In this document: positions 1 to 9,454 of the stretch, piece by piece
Numbering within the stretch: position 1 is the first letter of the stretch
Layout of the letters: every line of letters starts with the position of its first letter
Assembly: GCF_003581645.1 (NCBI RefSeq)
Contig: NZ_QXFK01000017.1
Location: 50,214 to 114,213 of the forward strand
Length of the DNA: 64,000 nucleotides
Source of the DNA: Pelagerythrobacter aerophilus
GTDB taxonomy: Bacteria > Pseudomonadota > Alphaproteobacteria > Sphingomonadales > Sphingomonadaceae
Direction of reading: 5' to 3'
Program-made: the position numbers and the translations under genes
Notes under the pieces: model-generated
Database searches by the model: none
Told to the model about the DNA's origin: nothing
The model's input: only the letters and a program-made list of their open reading frames with translations

Positions 1-2
1 TT

Positions 3-677
3 CGCGAGCAGGCCTTGCTCCGTCCGGAACGCGCGCCCGGCGTGCGCCCCGGCTATGGGCGACTCTATGTCGAGGCACGCACGCTCGCGCTGATCTCCGG
101 CTCGGAGCCGATCGGCGAATCGATCCGCTACCTGGTCGACGTGCCGCTGGACGAGGATGGCGATCCCCCCAAGCTCAAGAAGCAGGAGGTGGTGCTCTTC
201 GCCCGTTCGGCGGGCCGGCCGGGCGAGATCCAGCTCATCGCGCCCACCGCCCAGTTGCGGTGGAGCGAAGCGCTCGCGGGGCGCCTGCGTCCGATCCTCA
301 CGGAGCTGACGGCTGCCGATGCGCCGCCTTCCGTGCTCGGCGTGCGCGATATTCTCTCGATGCCCGGCAATCTCGCCGGCGAATCCGAAACCCAGATGTT
401 CCTGAACACCGACGGTGACGGACCGGTCTCGATCACGGTCATCCGCCGCCCGAACATGGCGCCGGTATGGGGTGTGTCGTGGACCGAGATCGTCGACCAG
501 GCCGCCCGTCCGCCGTCCCGGGACACGCTCGCCTGGTACCGGATCGCCTGCTTCCTGCCCGACGATCTCCCGGCCGAGGCCAACATCGCGCAAGACCCGG
601 CCTCCCGCGCGCAGGCCGAGGAGGACTTCCGCTTCGTGCAGCAGAGCCTCGGGCCCTGCCGGCGCAACCGCAGCTAG
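3..677 (+). CDS. Hypothetical protein, 5' end cut by the window
   Basis: The frame is open from the first complete codon and ends at TAG 675-677, so the real start lies upstream of the window. An in-frame TTG at 15 encodes an internal leucine and is not a convincing start. About 224 residues are visible. The chain is soluble, with no membrane segment or signal peptide in the visible part and one cysteine in the middle and one near the very end. I recognise no catalytic motif or named family; the style fits a lineage-specific hypothetical of Sphingomonadales. It lies 89 bp before hom on the same strand, too far for tight coupling, so a functional link to threonine/methionine synthesis is not implied. 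Confidence 0.7.
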   Translation, partial: REQALLRPERAPGVRPGYGRLYVEARTLALISGSEPIGESIRYLVDVPLDEDGDPPKLKKQEVVLFARSAGRPGEIQLIAPTAQLRWSEALAGRLRPILTELTAADAPPSVLGVRDILSMPGNLAGESETQMFLNTDGDGPVSITVIRRPNMAPVWGVSWTEIVDQAARPPSRDTLAWYRIACFLPDDLPAEANIAQDPASRAQAEEDFRFVQQSLGPCRRNRS

Positions 678-766
678 CGCGCGCCAAAGTGAAACTGGTT
701 CCCATGCCGCCGCCTCACGGGTTAGGGGCGGCGCCATGAAACGCGTCGCCAATCAACGCCGCCGCC

Positions 767-2077
767 ATGGCTGAGCCGCTGCGCATCGCGCTGGCCGGGC
801 TCGGCACAGTGGGGGCGGGCGTGATCCGCCTGCTCGAAACCAACGCCGCTCTGCTGCGTGCCCGCTCCGGGCGCGAGATGCGGATCGTCGCCGTCAGTGC
901 GCGCGAGCGCCACAAGGACCGCGGCGTCGATCTCTCGCCCTTCGCCTGGGTCGATGACATGGCCGAACTCGCCGCGCGCGATGATGTCGACGTGGTGGTG
1001 GAGCTGGTTGGCGGATCGGACGGGCCTGCTCTGGCGCTGGCCCGCAAGGCCATCGCTTCGGACAAGGCGCTGGTCACCGCGAACAAGGCAATGGTCGCGC
1101 ACCACGGGGCCGAACTGGCCGCCGCCGCCGAACGGGCGGGGACGGCGCTCAAGTTCGAAGCGGCGGTCGCGGGCGGTATTCCTGTGGTCAAGGCGCTGCG
1201 CGAAGGCGCGGCCGCGAACGCCATCGGGCGCATCTACGGCATTCTCAACGGCACCTCGAACTACATCCTCTCGACCATGGAGGCGACCGGCGCCGGCTTC
1301 GGCGAGACGCTGGCCGAGGCACAGAGGAAGGGGTTCGCCGAGGCCGATCCCGCCTTCGACATCGAAGGCACCGACGCCGCGCACAAGCTCGCGATCCTGG
1401 CCGCGATCTGCTTCGGCGCCGAGGTCGATTTCGCCGGCGTGACCTGCGAGGGCATCACCCGCGTGCGGGCCGAGGACATCGCCCGCGCCGACACACTCGG
1501 CTACGTCGTGCGCCTGATCGGCATGGCCGACCTGGAAGCGGGAGATGACGGCACGACCGCGCTGCTCCAGCGGGTCAGGCCATGCCTCGTTCCCAAGGGC
1601 CACCCGCTCGCGCACGTCACCGGAGCGACCAACGCGGTCGTGGCCGAGGGCAATTTCTCCGGGCGCCTGCTGTTCCAGGGCGCGGGCGCGGGTGCCGGGC
1701 CAACCGCGAGCGCAGTCGTCGCCGACCTGATCGACATCGCGCGAGGGGAGATCGGCGCGCCGTTCTCGATCCCTTCGGCCGAGATGGCGCCTATGCCGCG
1801 CGCCGAGGCAGGGCACCGCACCGGCCGCACCTACCTGCGTTTCACGGTCGCCGACCGCCCGGGCGTGTTGGCCGAAATGACCGCCGCGATGCGCGACGCG
1901 GGCGTCTCGATCGAAAGCCTGATCCAGCAGGGCCGGCAGGAGGAAGGCGGCGAGGTCCTCGTCGCAATGGTCGCGCATGAGGGTCCCGAGCGGAACGTGC
2001 AGCACGCGCTCGAGCTTCTGCGCGGCTCCGACAGCTTCACTGCCCCGCCGCTGTCGATGCAGATCCTCGGGGACTGA
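767..2077 (+). CDS. hom: Homoserine dehydrogenase
   Basis: Homoserine dehydrogenase reduces aspartate semialdehyde to homoserine with NAD(P)H in the cytoplasm, at the branch to threonine and methionine. The 436 residues have the full family length. Residues 11-18 (GLGTVGAG) form the Rossmann dinucleotide loop, TANK ends at Lys107, NGTSNYIL lies at 161-168, and the catalytic pair Asp203/Lys207 sits in GTDAAHK. A C-terminal ACT domain, from about residue 354 (FTVADRPGVLAEMT) to the end, is expected to bind an amino acid, usually threonine, for feedback inhibition. The ATG at 767 is the only start that keeps the N-terminal strand intact. The gene stands alone, convergent with the next gene. Confidence 0.97.
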   Translation: MAEPLRIALAGLGTVGAGVIRLLETNAALLRARSGREMRIVAVSARERHKDRGVDLSPFAWVDDMAELAARDDVDVVVELVGGSDGPALALARKAIASDKALVTANKAMVAHHGAELAAAAERAGTALKFEAAVAGGIPVVKALREGAAANAIGRIYGILNGTSNYILSTMEATGAGFGETLAEAQRKGFAEADPAFDIEGTDAAHKLAILAAICFGAEVDFAGVTCEGITRVRAEDIARADTLGYVVRLIGMADLEAGDDGTTALLQRVRPCLVPKGHPLAHVTGATNAVVAEGNFSGRLLFQGAGAGAGPTASAVVADLIDIARGEIGAPFSIPSAEMAPMPRAEAGHRTGRTYLRFTVADRPGVLAEMTAAMRDAGVSIESLIQQGRQEEGGEVLVAMVAHEGPERNVQHALELLRGSDSFTAPPLSMQILGD

Positions 2078-2080
2078 TCT

Positions 2081-2626
2081 CTACTGCGGCGGCGGGTCCG
2101 CTGTGGGTTCCGGCTCTTCGGAAGCCGGCTCCTCCGGCTCGGGCTCCCCGTCGTAGCCGCGCGGCGCAAGCCCGCGCCCGACGCGCGCGGCGTCGGAGCC
2201 GGGCGGGGTCTCGGGCAGCTCCTCGAAGTCGATCATGTAGGCGGGCGGCGCCGGGCACGGCGGAATCACGCACATGCCGGAGATGGTGGCGGGTCCCTTG
2301 AAGATTCCCGGCCCGGAAACGTCGGGCGCCTTGGGATCGCCCTTGTTCATCGTCGCCGCGGCGTATTCGTTCTCGGAGTCTTCGTCGGAGCGGATGCGAA
2401 ACTGCGATTGTTCCTCCAGCCGCGCGCAGACGACGATCTCGTCTCCCTCGGGCTGCTCGCAATCGGGTTGTGGGGCCGCAGGCGGCGGCGGGCCATAGGC
2501 GTCGCGGGTCGCCTCGAACGCCTGCTCCACCGGATCGGTCACACCCGGGTCCGGATCGCCCGTCTGCGCCGCGGCGGGTGCGGCGAAGAGGAGGCAGGCG
2601 GCAAACGCCAGGTGGTTTCTCGACAT
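2081..2626 (-). CDS. Secreted hypothetical protein, proline- and glutamate-rich
   Basis: A 181-residue protein starting with a clear Sec signal peptide (hydrophobic residues 7-17, cleavage expected after AAAQ at about residue 21), so it should act in the periplasm. The mature part is acidic, with Pro/Glu/Asp-rich stretches, two early cysteines and a CVIPPCP element in the middle that could form a disulfide. The last 35 residues are low-complexity Glu-Pro repeats. I do not recognise a domain. It ends 3 bp from the stop of hom (convergent) and is divergent from glpX, 56 bp away, so the two probably share an intergenic promoter region. Function unknown. Confidence 0.72.
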   Translation of the reverse strand: MSRNHLAFAACLLFAAPAAAQTGDPDPGVTDPVEQAFEATRDAYGPPPPAAPQPDCEQPEGDEIVVCARLEEQSQFRIRSDEDSENEYAAATMNKGDPKAPDVSGPGIFKGPATISGMCVIPPCPAPPAYMIDFEELPETPPGSDAARVGRGLAPRGYDGEPEPEEPASEEPEPTADPPPQ

Positions 2627-2682
2627 TCCCGCTCCCGCTGTCTAAGCGCGCTTCCAAGCACTCCCGGAGGACTGAATCCAGT

Positions 2683-3666
2683 ATGAATAGCAAGAATCCG
2701 CCTGCCGGCTCGCAGCTCGATCGCGTCCTCGTGCTTGAACTCGTCCGCGTCACCGAAGCCGCCGCGATCGCCGCGAGCGAGCTGATCGGGCGCGGCGACG
2801 AGAAGGCGGCCGATGCCGCCGCGGTCGAGGCGATGCGCCACGCTTTCGACCAGCTCGATATCGACGGCACCGTAGTCATCGGCGAGGGCGAGCGCGACGA
2901 GGCGCCGATGCTCTACATCGGGGAGAAGGTGGGCGGCGCCCCGGGCAAGGGGCCGAAGATCGACATTGCGCTCGATCCGCTGGAAGGGACCACGATCACC
3001 GCCAAGGCCGGCCCCAATGCGCTCGCGGTGCTCGCCGCGGCAGAAGAGGGCTGCCTGCTCAACGCGCCCGACACCTACATGGACAAGCTCGCGGTCGGGC
3101 CCGGCTATCCGGAAGGGATCATCGATCTGGCCAAGACGCCGACCGAGAACGTCTGCGCCGTGGCCGCAGCCAAGGGCGTCGAGCCCAAGGACATCATCGT
3201 CTGCGTGCTCGACCGGCCCCGGCACGCCGATCTGATCGCCGAGCTGCGCGGGCTCGGCTGCGGCGTGGTGCTGATCGGCGACGGCGACGTTGCCGGGGTG
3301 ATCGCGACGACCAATCCGGAAACCACGATCGACATGTACATGGGCCAGGGTGGAGCGCCCGAAGGCGTGCTCGCAGCCGCCGCGCTGCGCTGCGTCGGCG
3401 GGCAGTTCAACGGCCGCCTGGTGTTCCGCAACGAGGACGAGAAGCGCCGCGCGGCCAAGTGGGGCATCGAGGACCTCGACCGGATCTACAAGCTGGAGGA
3501 TCTCGCCAAGGGCGACTGCATCTTCGCCGCCACCGGCGTCACCTCGGGCTCGCTGCTCGAGGGCGTGAAGCGCCTGCGCGGCGGCAAGATGACCACCGAA
3601 AGCGTCGTCATGCGCGCCAGCAGCGGCACCGTCCGCTGGATCAAGGGCGAGCACCGGTTGGTCTGA
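2683..3666 (+). CDS. glpX: Class II fructose-1,6-bisphosphatase
   Basis: GlpX removes the 1-phosphate from fructose 1,6-bisphosphate in gluconeogenesis and needs a divalent metal. The 327-residue length matches the class. Residues 67-71 (GEGER) and 98-104 (DPLEGTT) are the metal- and phosphate-binding signatures. The frame is open for 70 codons further upstream, but the ATG at 2683 begins with the family-typical short N-terminus and is preceded by CGGAGG at 2665-2670. The upstream extension would overlap the divergent secreted protein and is proline/arginine junk. The gene is followed at 125 bp by prs. Both enzymes feed sugar-phosphate pools, but the spacing does not force co-transcription. 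Confidence 0.95.
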   Translation: MNSKNPPAGSQLDRVLVLELVRVTEAAAIAASELIGRGDEKAADAAAVEAMRHAFDQLDIDGTVVIGEGERDEAPMLYIGEKVGGAPGKGPKIDIALDPLEGTTITAKAGPNALAVLAAAEEGCLLNAPDTYMDKLAVGPGYPEGIIDLAKTPTENVCAVAAAKGVEPKDIIVCVLDRPRHADLIAELRGLGCGVVLIGDGDVAGVIATTNPETTIDMYMGQGGAPEGVLAAAALRCVGGQFNGRLVFRNEDEKRRAAKWGIEDLDRIYKLEDLAKGDCIFAATGVTSGSLLEGVKRLRGGKMTTESVVMRASSGTVRWIKGEHRLV

Positions 3667-3790
3667 TCGTCCCTATTTGCGCCTTACGGCGAAAACGGGG
3701 AGGATCGGGTGCCCCCTGTTGCAATCGCGTGACGCCCGGCTAAGCGGGGCGGACCGATTCCCGCCGCAGCAACCGAAGGTACCCCGCGCG

Positions 3791-4726
3791 ATGAAGATCA
3801 TGTCCGGCAACTCGAACCTGCCGCTCGCGCGGGCGGTCGCCGCCTATCTCGAGATGCCGCTGACCGACGCCAGCGTCCGCCGCTTCGCCGACGAGGAGGT
3901 CTTCGTCGAGATCCACGAGAACGTGCGCGGCGAGGATGTCTTCCTGATCCAGCCGACCAGCTTCCCGGCCAACGACAACCTGATGGAGCTGCTGATCTGC
4001 ATCGACGCGCTCAAGCGCGCCTCGGCCAAGCGGATCACGGCGGTCGTGCCCTACTTCGGCTATGCCCGGCAGGACCGGAAGCCCGGCCCGCGCACACCGA
4101 TCTCGGCCAAGCTGGTCGCCAACCTGATCACCCATTCGGGGGCCGACCGCGTGCTTGCGGTCGATCTCCACGCCGGGCAGATCCAGGGCTTCTTCGACAT
4201 CCCCACCGACAACCTCTACGCCGCACCAGTCATGGCCGCCGACATCCAGGCGCGCTACGGCGACCGTGACCTGATGGTCGTCAGCCCCGACGTTGGCGGC
4301 GTGGTCCGCGCCCGCGCGCTGGCCAAGCGGCTCGACAACGCGCCGCTCGCGATCGTCGACAAGCGCCGCGACCGCCCGGGCGAGAGCGAGGTCATGAACA
4401 TCATCGGCCAGGTCAAGGGGCGGCACTGCATCCTGATCGACGACATCGTCGATTCGGGCGGCACGCTGTGCAACGCGGCGCAGGCCCTGCTCGATCAGGG
4501 TGCTACCTCGGTTGCGGCCTATATCACTCACGGCGTTCTCTCGGGCGGCGCGGTGGCGCGGGTCGACGGCTCGGCGCTGACCGAGCTGGTCATCACCGAC
4601 ACGATCCGCCCGACCGACGCGGCACAGGACTCCGCCAAGATCCGCATCCTCACGGTCGCCCCGCTGATCGGCGAAGCCGTCCGCCGCATCGCCGACGAGA
4701 GCTCGGTCTCCAGCCTGTTCGATTGA
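3791..4726 (+). CDS. prs: Ribose-phosphate pyrophosphokinase
   Basis: Prs makes phosphoribosyl pyrophosphate from ribose 5-phosphate and ATP for purine, pyrimidine, histidine, tryptophan and NAD synthesis. The protein of 311 residues has the class I length. Seen motifs are the flexible ATP loop [10 protein letters not shown] near residue 95, the catalytic histidine region [10 protein letters not shown], and the PRPP loop [10 protein letters not shown] near residue 220. The ATG at 3791 gives the conserved start MKIMSGNSN; 38 further codons upstream are open but unlike any Prs. The stop codon TGA shares its last A with the ATG of hisN, so the two genes are translationally coupled. PRPP is the first substrate of histidine synthesis, which fits this partner. 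Confidence 0.97.
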   Translation: MKIMSGNSNLPLARAVAAYLEMPLTDASVRRFADEEVFVEIHENVRGEDVFLIQPTSFPANDNLMELLICIDALKRASAKRITAVVPYFGYARQDRKPGPRTPISAKLVANLITHSGADRVLAVDLHAGQIQGFFDIPTDNLYAAPVMAADIQARYGDRDLMVVSPDVGGVVRARALAKRLDNAPLAIVDKRRDRPGESEVMNIIGQVKGRHCILIDDIVDSGGTLCNAAQALLDQGATSVAAYITHGVLSGGAVARVDGSALTELVITDTIRPTDAAQDSAKIRILTVAPLIGEAVRRIADESSVSSLFD

Positions 4727-5538
4727 TGGTGAGCGTCAGCGATCTCGCGCTCGCCAACCGGCTGGCCGATGCCGCCGGAGAGGCGATCCGGCCGCTGTTC
4801 CGGGGCGAATGGGCGGAAGAGCGCAAGAGCGATGCGACGTTCGTGACCGAAGCGGACCGCGCCGCCGAGGCGGCAATGCGCGCGATCATCGAAAGCGAGC
4901 GGCCCGACGACGGAATTATCGGCGAGGAATACGGCAACCGCAATCCGGGTGCCGCGCGCCAGTGGGTGCTCGATCCGATCGACGGCACGACCAGCTTCAT
5001 CGCCGGGCGGCCGATCTTCGGCACGCTGATCGCGCTGATGGAAGGCGGCTGGCCGGTGCTCGGCGTGATCGACCAGCCGGTGCTGCGCGAGCGCTGGGTC
5101 GGGCGCGTCGGTCACGAGACGACTTTCAACGGCAAGCCGGTTCGTTCGGCGTCCTGTCCGGAGCTCTCCAACGCGGTGCTTGGCACGACCAGCCCGCATT
5201 GCTTTTCGGGTGAGCAGGTCGATGCCTTCATGAGCCTCGCCAAGGCGGTGGCCGAGCGGAAGATCGTCTATGGCGGCGATTGCTACAGCTACGGTCTCGT
5301 CGCCTCGGGCCATATGGACCTGGTGTGCGAGGCCGGCCTGCAACTGCATGATTTCGCGGCGCTCGTGCCAGTGGTCGAAGGCGCCGGCGGAACGATGTGC
5401 GACTGGCAGGGCGAACCGCTCAACGCCCATTCGACCGGCGAAGTGCTTGCGATCGGCGATCCTGCGCGGCTCGAGGACGTGATCGAGGCGATGGCCGGTG
5501 CTGCGCCCGGGGCAGGACACGGGCACTCGCACGGTTAG
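4726..5538 (+). CDS. hisN: Histidinol-phosphatase, inositol monophosphatase family
   Basis: A 270-residue Mg-dependent phosphatase of the inositol monophosphatase fold. GEEYG at 66-70 and DPIDGTT at 83-89 are the two metal motifs, and HDFAALVPVVEGAGG forms the C-terminal third motif. In alphaproteobacteria lacking the HAD-type HisB phosphatase, this HisN subgroup hydrolyses histidinol phosphate, the penultimate step of histidine synthesis; the assignment to histidinol phosphate and not inositol phosphate is by family knowledge. It overlaps prs by one base (TGATG). The C-terminus ends in HGHSHG, a short histidine-rich tail that could bind metal but is not a known family feature. Confidence 0.88.
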   Translation: MVSVSDLALANRLADAAGEAIRPLFRGEWAEERKSDATFVTEADRAAEAAMRAIIESERPDDGIIGEEYGNRNPGAARQWVLDPIDGTTSFIAGRPIFGTLIALMEGGWPVLGVIDQPVLRERWVGRVGHETTFNGKPVRSASCPELSNAVLGTTSPHCFSGEQVDAFMSLAKAVAERKIVYGGDCYSYGLVASGHMDLVCEAGLQLHDFAALVPVVEGAGGTMCDWQGEPLNAHSTGEVLAIGDPARLEDVIEAMAGAAPGAGHGHSHG

Positions 5539-5574
5539 CCAAATGCTAAGCCCTGCGCGCTAACCCTCGCGCGC

Positions 5575-7581
5575 ATGGCGACGACAGCTTTCGACGGCGG
5601 CCTTTTCCCCGAGCCCGAAGCCCCGCGTGCACGTGGGGCCTGGGTGCGCCTGGCAGCCGCGTTCCCTTTCGCGCTGATGATGCTCGTCTCGCTGATCGAG
5701 CTGGCGCTAGCCGACCGCAAGTACGGCCTGTTCACCGGCGGTTTCGGCCAGTCGCGGGCGGTTGACGCGCCGGGAGAGATCGCACTGTTCCTGGCAGGCT
5801 ATGCCGCTGCGCAGGCGGTGATCGGGCTGGCCGGATGGGCGCTCTCGCTGCACCTCGCGCGTCGCGGCCCCGCCTGGGCACCGTGCTTCGTCTTCGCGCT
5901 GGTGGGCGGCGCGCTGTTCTGCGGGCTGCTGGCCGCGCAGTACCAACTCCATTCCTACTTCAGCGATGCGGTCGGCTTCGCCCTTCTCAAGCAACTCGGC
6001 GGCGGGAGCCTGGTCGACGCGATCCTGTTCGGACTGAGCGAGATCGGTGTGGCGCTGCTCGCGCTCGCCGCGCTGGCGGCGGGCGCCTGGGCCGCATGGA
6101 AGCTGCTCGCGCGGCTGCTGCCGCCGGACATGCAGCGCTTGAGCGCCCCTCGGCGCTCGCTGTATGTCGCGGCGATCGTCCTATTTCTCACCGCTGCCTT
6201 CGCCATCCCGCGCACCGGCAACGACGCGGCTTTCGGGCTCAACCGCACGCTCGCCTGGCAGGCGCTCACGGGCACGCTCGACCTCGCGAGCGACGTGGAC
6301 CTCGACGGCTATGGTCTGTTCGGCATCCAGCACGACACGGCGCCGTTCGACGGCAGCCGCCATCCGCTCGCTCTAGACGTACCCGGCAATGGCGTGGACG
6401 AGGACGGCTACGGCGGCGATCTCGCGCTCGTGCCGCTCGCGGCGCCGCTCGGACCTCAGGTCTTCACGGGGGATCGTCCGCACGTGGTGATCGTGGTGAT
6501 GGAATCGACCCGCGGCGACGTGCTTGGCAAGCGCATAAACGGCAAGCCGGTCGCGCCAAACCTAGAGGTGCTCGCGGCGGCGGGCAGTGCGGCCTATCCC
6601 GCCTACAGCCACGTCGGCTTCACCACCGAATCGCTCAAGTCGATCTTCTCCGGCCAGCTCGCCCCGCGCACGGGCGACCCGTCGCTGTTCCGCGACCTGA
6701 AGGCGAGCGGCTATCGCATCGGGGTGTTCTCGGGCCAACCGGAGGATTTCGGCGGCATTTCCGAAACGGTCGGCATGCGCGAGAGCGCCGACGTCTATGT
6801 CGATGCCGAGGGTTTGCGCGACAAGCGCGCGTTCGACTTCGCCGCACAAGGCAGCCTGCTAGTCGACGAAAGCCACCTGCTCGCCGCCTTCGACCGAACG
6901 CTCGGTAAAGAGGATTGGCAGGCACGGCCTCACTTCGCCTATTTCAACTTTCAGTCGCCGCACTTCCCTTATCATCACGACGGCGTTCCGGCGCGCGTCA
7001 CCGACGCGCCCATCGAGCGCGGTGCGATCGGTGCCGCCCGTGCGGAGGACGTGCAGGCGACGTACTGGAATGCGGTCGCCAACGCCGATGCCTGGCTCGG
7101 CGAAGTCGTCCGGCGGCTCAAGGCCAAGGGTGTGTGGGACGATACCCTGCTGATCGTCACCGGCGATCACGGCGAAGACTTGTTCGAGGACGGCTTTCTC
7201 GGCCACGGCCACGTGATCAACACGCGCCAGTTCGGCACGATGCTGGTCGCCAACCGGCCGGGTCTTCTGCCGCCTGCGCCGCTCGCGCTGGCCGACTATC
7301 GCGCGATCCTGACCGCGGCGCTCCGCGGCGAATCGCCGTCCGCGCCGGCAGCCGCTCCTTTCCTCCACATCGGTCCGCTCGACACGCCGACCGCGATCGG
7401 GCTGGCGGGGAAAGGCACGCTCACCCGCCTGCGCCTCGACACCGGCGAGGCCTGTCTGGTTGAACGCCACAAATGCGCCCCGCACACGACTTTCACCGGC
7501 GCGGCCAAGGCGCGGATCGAGGCCCTGATCGCCCGCTGGGGGTCCGAACGCTGGCGCGCACGCCAGCGCGGCGAGCGCTGA
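5575..7581 (+). CDS. Membrane-anchored sulfatase/phosphotransferase-like protein (alkaline phosphatase superfamily)
   Basis: 668 residues. The first about 215 residues hold five hydrophobic segments, then a periplasmic hydrolase domain begins near residue 300. The metal motif region HVVIVVMESTRGDVLG, the SHVGFTTESLKSIFSG region with a threonine where phosphoethanolamine- and lipoteichoic-type enzymes carry their nucleophile, the NFQSPHFPYHH segment and the VTGDHGEDLFE metal motif place it in the sulfatase family. No CxPxR sulfatase signature is present, so it is more likely a phospho-group hydrolase or transferase acting on an envelope lipid or glycan than a true sulfatase. Near the start of the periplasmic part there is an acidic DVDLDGYGLFG stretch resembling calcium loops. 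Stand-alone gene. Confidence 0.85.
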   Translation: MATTAFDGGLFPEPEAPRARGAWVRLAAAFPFALMMLVSLIELALADRKYGLFTGGFGQSRAVDAPGEIALFLAGYAAAQAVIGLAGWALSLHLARRGPAWAPCFVFALVGGALFCGLLAAQYQLHSYFSDAVGFALLKQLGGGSLVDAILFGLSEIGVALLALAALAAGAWAAWKLLARLLPPDMQRLSAPRRSLYVAAIVLFLTAAFAIPRTGNDAAFGLNRTLAWQALTGTLDLASDVDLDGYGLFGIQHDTAPFDGSRHPLALDVPGNGVDEDGYGGDLALVPLAAPLGPQVFTGDRPHVVIVVMESTRGDVLGKRINGKPVAPNLEVLAAAGSAAYPAYSHVGFTTESLKSIFSGQLAPRTGDPSLFRDLKASGYRIGVFSGQPEDFGGISETVGMRESADVYVDAEGLRDKRAFDFAAQGSLLVDESHLLAAFDRTLGKEDWQARPHFAYFNFQSPHFPYHHDGVPARVTDAPIERGAIGAARAEDVQATYWNAVANADAWLGEVVRRLKAKGVWDDTLLIVTGDHGEDLFEDGFLGHGHVINTRQFGTMLVANRPGLLPPAPLALADYRAILTAALRGESPSAPAAAPFLHIGPLDTPTAIGLAGKGTLTRLRLDTGEACLVERHKCAPHTTFTGAAKARIEALIARWGSERWRARQRGER

Positions 7582-7755
7582 GAAGCCGTTTCTACGCCCG
7601 GACGCGCTACGCGAACGAGCGCCCGTTCATCGCGCTTGCCATTTGCCCCGTTTGTGCCTAATGGCGCGCGCTTCACCGACACGCATACATCTGCCGGTCT
7701 GGCCGAAAGGGCTGCCAGGGCTGGCTAGGACGTGTTTCTGAAACAGGAGACGAAA

Positions 7756-7959
7756 ATGCCCAAACTGAAGACCAAGAGCGGCGTGAAGAAGCGCTTCAAG
7801 CTCACCGCGACCGGCAAGGTCAAGCATGGTGTCGCCGGCAAGCGCCACCGCCTGATCAGCCACAACGCCAAGTACATCCGCCAGAACCGCGGCACCACCG
7901 TCCTGTCCGATGCGGACAGCCGCACGGTGAAGAAGTGGGCCCCCTACGGCCTCGATTGA
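7756..7959 (+). CDS. rpmI: 50S ribosomal protein L35
   Basis: L35 is a small, very basic protein of the large ribosomal subunit. The 67 residues begin [15 protein letters not shown], the universal L35 signature, and the [11 protein letters not shown] segment follows. The frame is open eight codons further up, but the ATG at 7756 is preceded by AGGAGA at 7744-7749, giving the right spacing. It is followed by rplT at 31 bp and shares its transcript. infC, which usually precedes these genes, is not here; the 174-bp upstream region must carry their promoter. Confidence 0.98.
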   Translation: MPKLKTKSGVKKRFKLTATGKVKHGVAGKRHRLISHNAKYIRQNRGTTVLSDADSRTVKKWAPYGLD

Positions 7960-7990
7960 GCCCGGTTTTTGGATTTAGGAGTACCAGCAC

Positions 7991-8350
7991 ATGCCTCGCA
8001 TCAAACGCGGCGTTACCACGCGCCAGAAGCACAAGCGGATTCTCGACCAGGCCAAGGGCTATCGCGGTCGCCGCAAGAACACCATTCGCATCGCCCGCCA
8101 GGCGGTCGAGAAGGCCGGGCAGTATGCCTACCGCGACCGCAAGGTTAAGAAGCGCAACTTTCGCGCGCTGTGGATCCAGCGCATCAATGCGGCGGTTCGC
8201 GCCGAGGGCCTGACCTACTCGCAGTTCATGCACGGCGTTAAGCTCGCCGGCATCGAGCTCGACCGCAAGGTCATGGCCGACCTGGCGATGAACGAAGGCG
8301 GCGCCTTCCAGTCGATCATCGCCCAGGCGAAGAAGGCCCTTCCGGCCTGA
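7991..8350 (+). CDS. rplT: 50S ribosomal protein L20
   Basis: L20 binds 23S rRNA early in large-subunit assembly and in many bacteria represses its own operon. The protein has 119 residues. The start [18 protein letters not shown] and the basic N-terminal arm are family signatures, and the C-terminal globular part ends in [11 protein letters not shown]. The SD TAGGAG lies just upstream. The gene closes the rpmI-rplT unit, which ends at a clear terminator beginning 34 bp downstream. In many bacteria pheS follows directly; here a regulator gene lies in between. Confidence 0.98.
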   Translation: MPRIKRGVTTRQKHKRILDQAKGYRGRRKNTIRIARQAVEKAGQYAYRDRKVKKRNFRALWIQRINAAVRAEGLTYSQFMHGVKLAGIELDRKVMADLAMNEGGAFQSIIAQAKKALPA

Positions 8351-8383
8351 CGCATTAGAGTTTCGAACCCATCGATGCTCAAG

Positions 8384-8429
8384 AGAGGGCGCGGCAGGCA
8401 CATCGCCTTCCGCGCCCTCTAAGTTTTTT
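8384..8429 (+). terminator. Rho-independent terminator of rpmI-rplT
   Basis: AGAGGGCGCGG at 8384-8394 pairs perfectly with CCGCGCCCTCT at 8410-8420 across a 15-base loop, followed by AAG and six T residues at 8424-8429. It sits 34 bp after the rplT stop and separates the ribosomal unit from the downstream regulator. Confidence 0.88.
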
Positions 8430-8508
8430 GGGGCCTAGTCGCTTCCCACCGCTCCCTGCCATCGGTATCCTGCGCAGGCAGGGGGCAAAACGGGCGCGAG
8501 CAACAGGG

Positions 8509-9390
8509 ATGGCGACGCAATGCGACATCGCGGTGCGCTTCCACGCACCGCCAGCGGATCTCGCGAGGTTCTTCACGACCTTCTACCGGGTCGAGATCAC
8601 CGTCGCGCACGGCGAGCGGGTGGCCGATGCCTTGCAGCCCGAATGGGGCAACTTGCGCTTCTTCACAGGCGATCTGCCCGTCACCCGCTCGGTGAGCGGA
8701 GACGAAGTCCGCGGCGCCGACTTCGTCCCCACCGGCCCCAGCACGAGCCCGCTTGAATTCACGCTGGGCAACACGCGCATCTGGGGCATCGGGCTTCTGC
8801 CGCTGGGCTGGAGCACGTTCATCGACTGCCCCGCCGATCGGATGGCCAATCGCGTGTTCGACGGCCGTGCCGAGCCGGCCTTCGCACCTTTCGTACCGCT
8901 CGCGGACGAGCTGACCGGCAGTGCGGAGCGCGAGAGCCGCGAATACGACCGGCTGGTCGCGTTCTTCCGCCATGAAGCGCCCCGGCACGGCCCCGAAGAC
9001 CCGCGCATTCAGGCGATCCACGCGATGCTGCTGGAGGAAGACCTGCCCGACGTCGCCACACTGGCCGAGCGGACGGGCCTCAACCAGCGCACGCTCGAGC
9101 GGATTTCGCACCGTGCGTTCGGCTTTTCGCCCAAGCTGCTCCTGCGGCGCCAGCGCTTCATGCGCAGCCTCGCCGCCTTCATGGTCCAGCCCGATGCGCG
9201 CTGGAGCGGCTCGATCGACGGGCGCTATTGCGACCAGTCCCATTTCGTGCGCGATTGCCACGCGTTCCTCGGCATGGCGCCGAGCGAATATGCGGCGATG
9301 GATCATCCCGTCATAGCCAGCTTCCTGCGCGAACGTCTCCGCCTCCACGGCAGCCCGGTGCAGACGCTCGATAGCCCCGGTCGCGGCTGA
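8509..9390 (+). CDS. AraC-type helix-turn-helix transcriptional regulator
   Basis: 293 residues. The N-terminal about 170 residues form an uncharacterised ligand-binding-like half. The C-terminal third (LPDVATLAERTGLNQRTLER, then FGFSPKLLLRRQRFMRS and CDQSHFVRDCHAFLG) is the double helix-turn-helix of AraC/XylS regulators, with the diagnostic FSPK..RRQRF and DQSHF elements. The frame is open 27 codons upstream, inside the region just after the terminator hairpin; the ATG at 8509, preceded by AACAGGG, is chosen. The effector and targets are unknown. It separates rplT from pheS; that insertion is the only context clue, and it may regulate a distant gene. Confidence 0.85.
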   Translation: MATQCDIAVRFHAPPADLARFFTTFYRVEITVAHGERVADALQPEWGNLRFFTGDLPVTRSVSGDEVRGADFVPTGPSTSPLEFTLGNTRIWGIGLLPLGWSTFIDCPADRMANRVFDGRAEPAFAPFVPLADELTGSAERESREYDRLVAFFRHEAPRHGPEDPRIQAIHAMLLEEDLPDVATLAERTGLNQRTLERISHRAFGFSPKLLLRRQRFMRSLAAFMVQPDARWSGSIDGRYCDQSHFVRDCHAFLGMAPSEYAAMDHPVIASFLRERLRLHGSPVQTLDSPGRG

Positions 9391-9454
9391 CGCTGGCCCG
9401 CGCGCGCGATGGCGCTTTGCGTTGGCGCGGATTTGGCGCTAGCGGGCCATCGCG

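Noticed and set aside
722..2005. A 427-codon open frame on the minus strand opposite hom, and similar long antisense frames opposite glpX, mutS and the malic enzyme gene
   Set aside because: High-GC genes leave long open antisense frames. The translations are Arg/His/Gly/Asp-rich without any recognisable domain, and the opposite strand holds a full-length known enzyme.
5575..7581. Assignment as a true sulfatase
   Set aside because: The CxPxR or SxPxR sulfatase signature is missing; the threonine-centred site points to a phospho-group enzyme.
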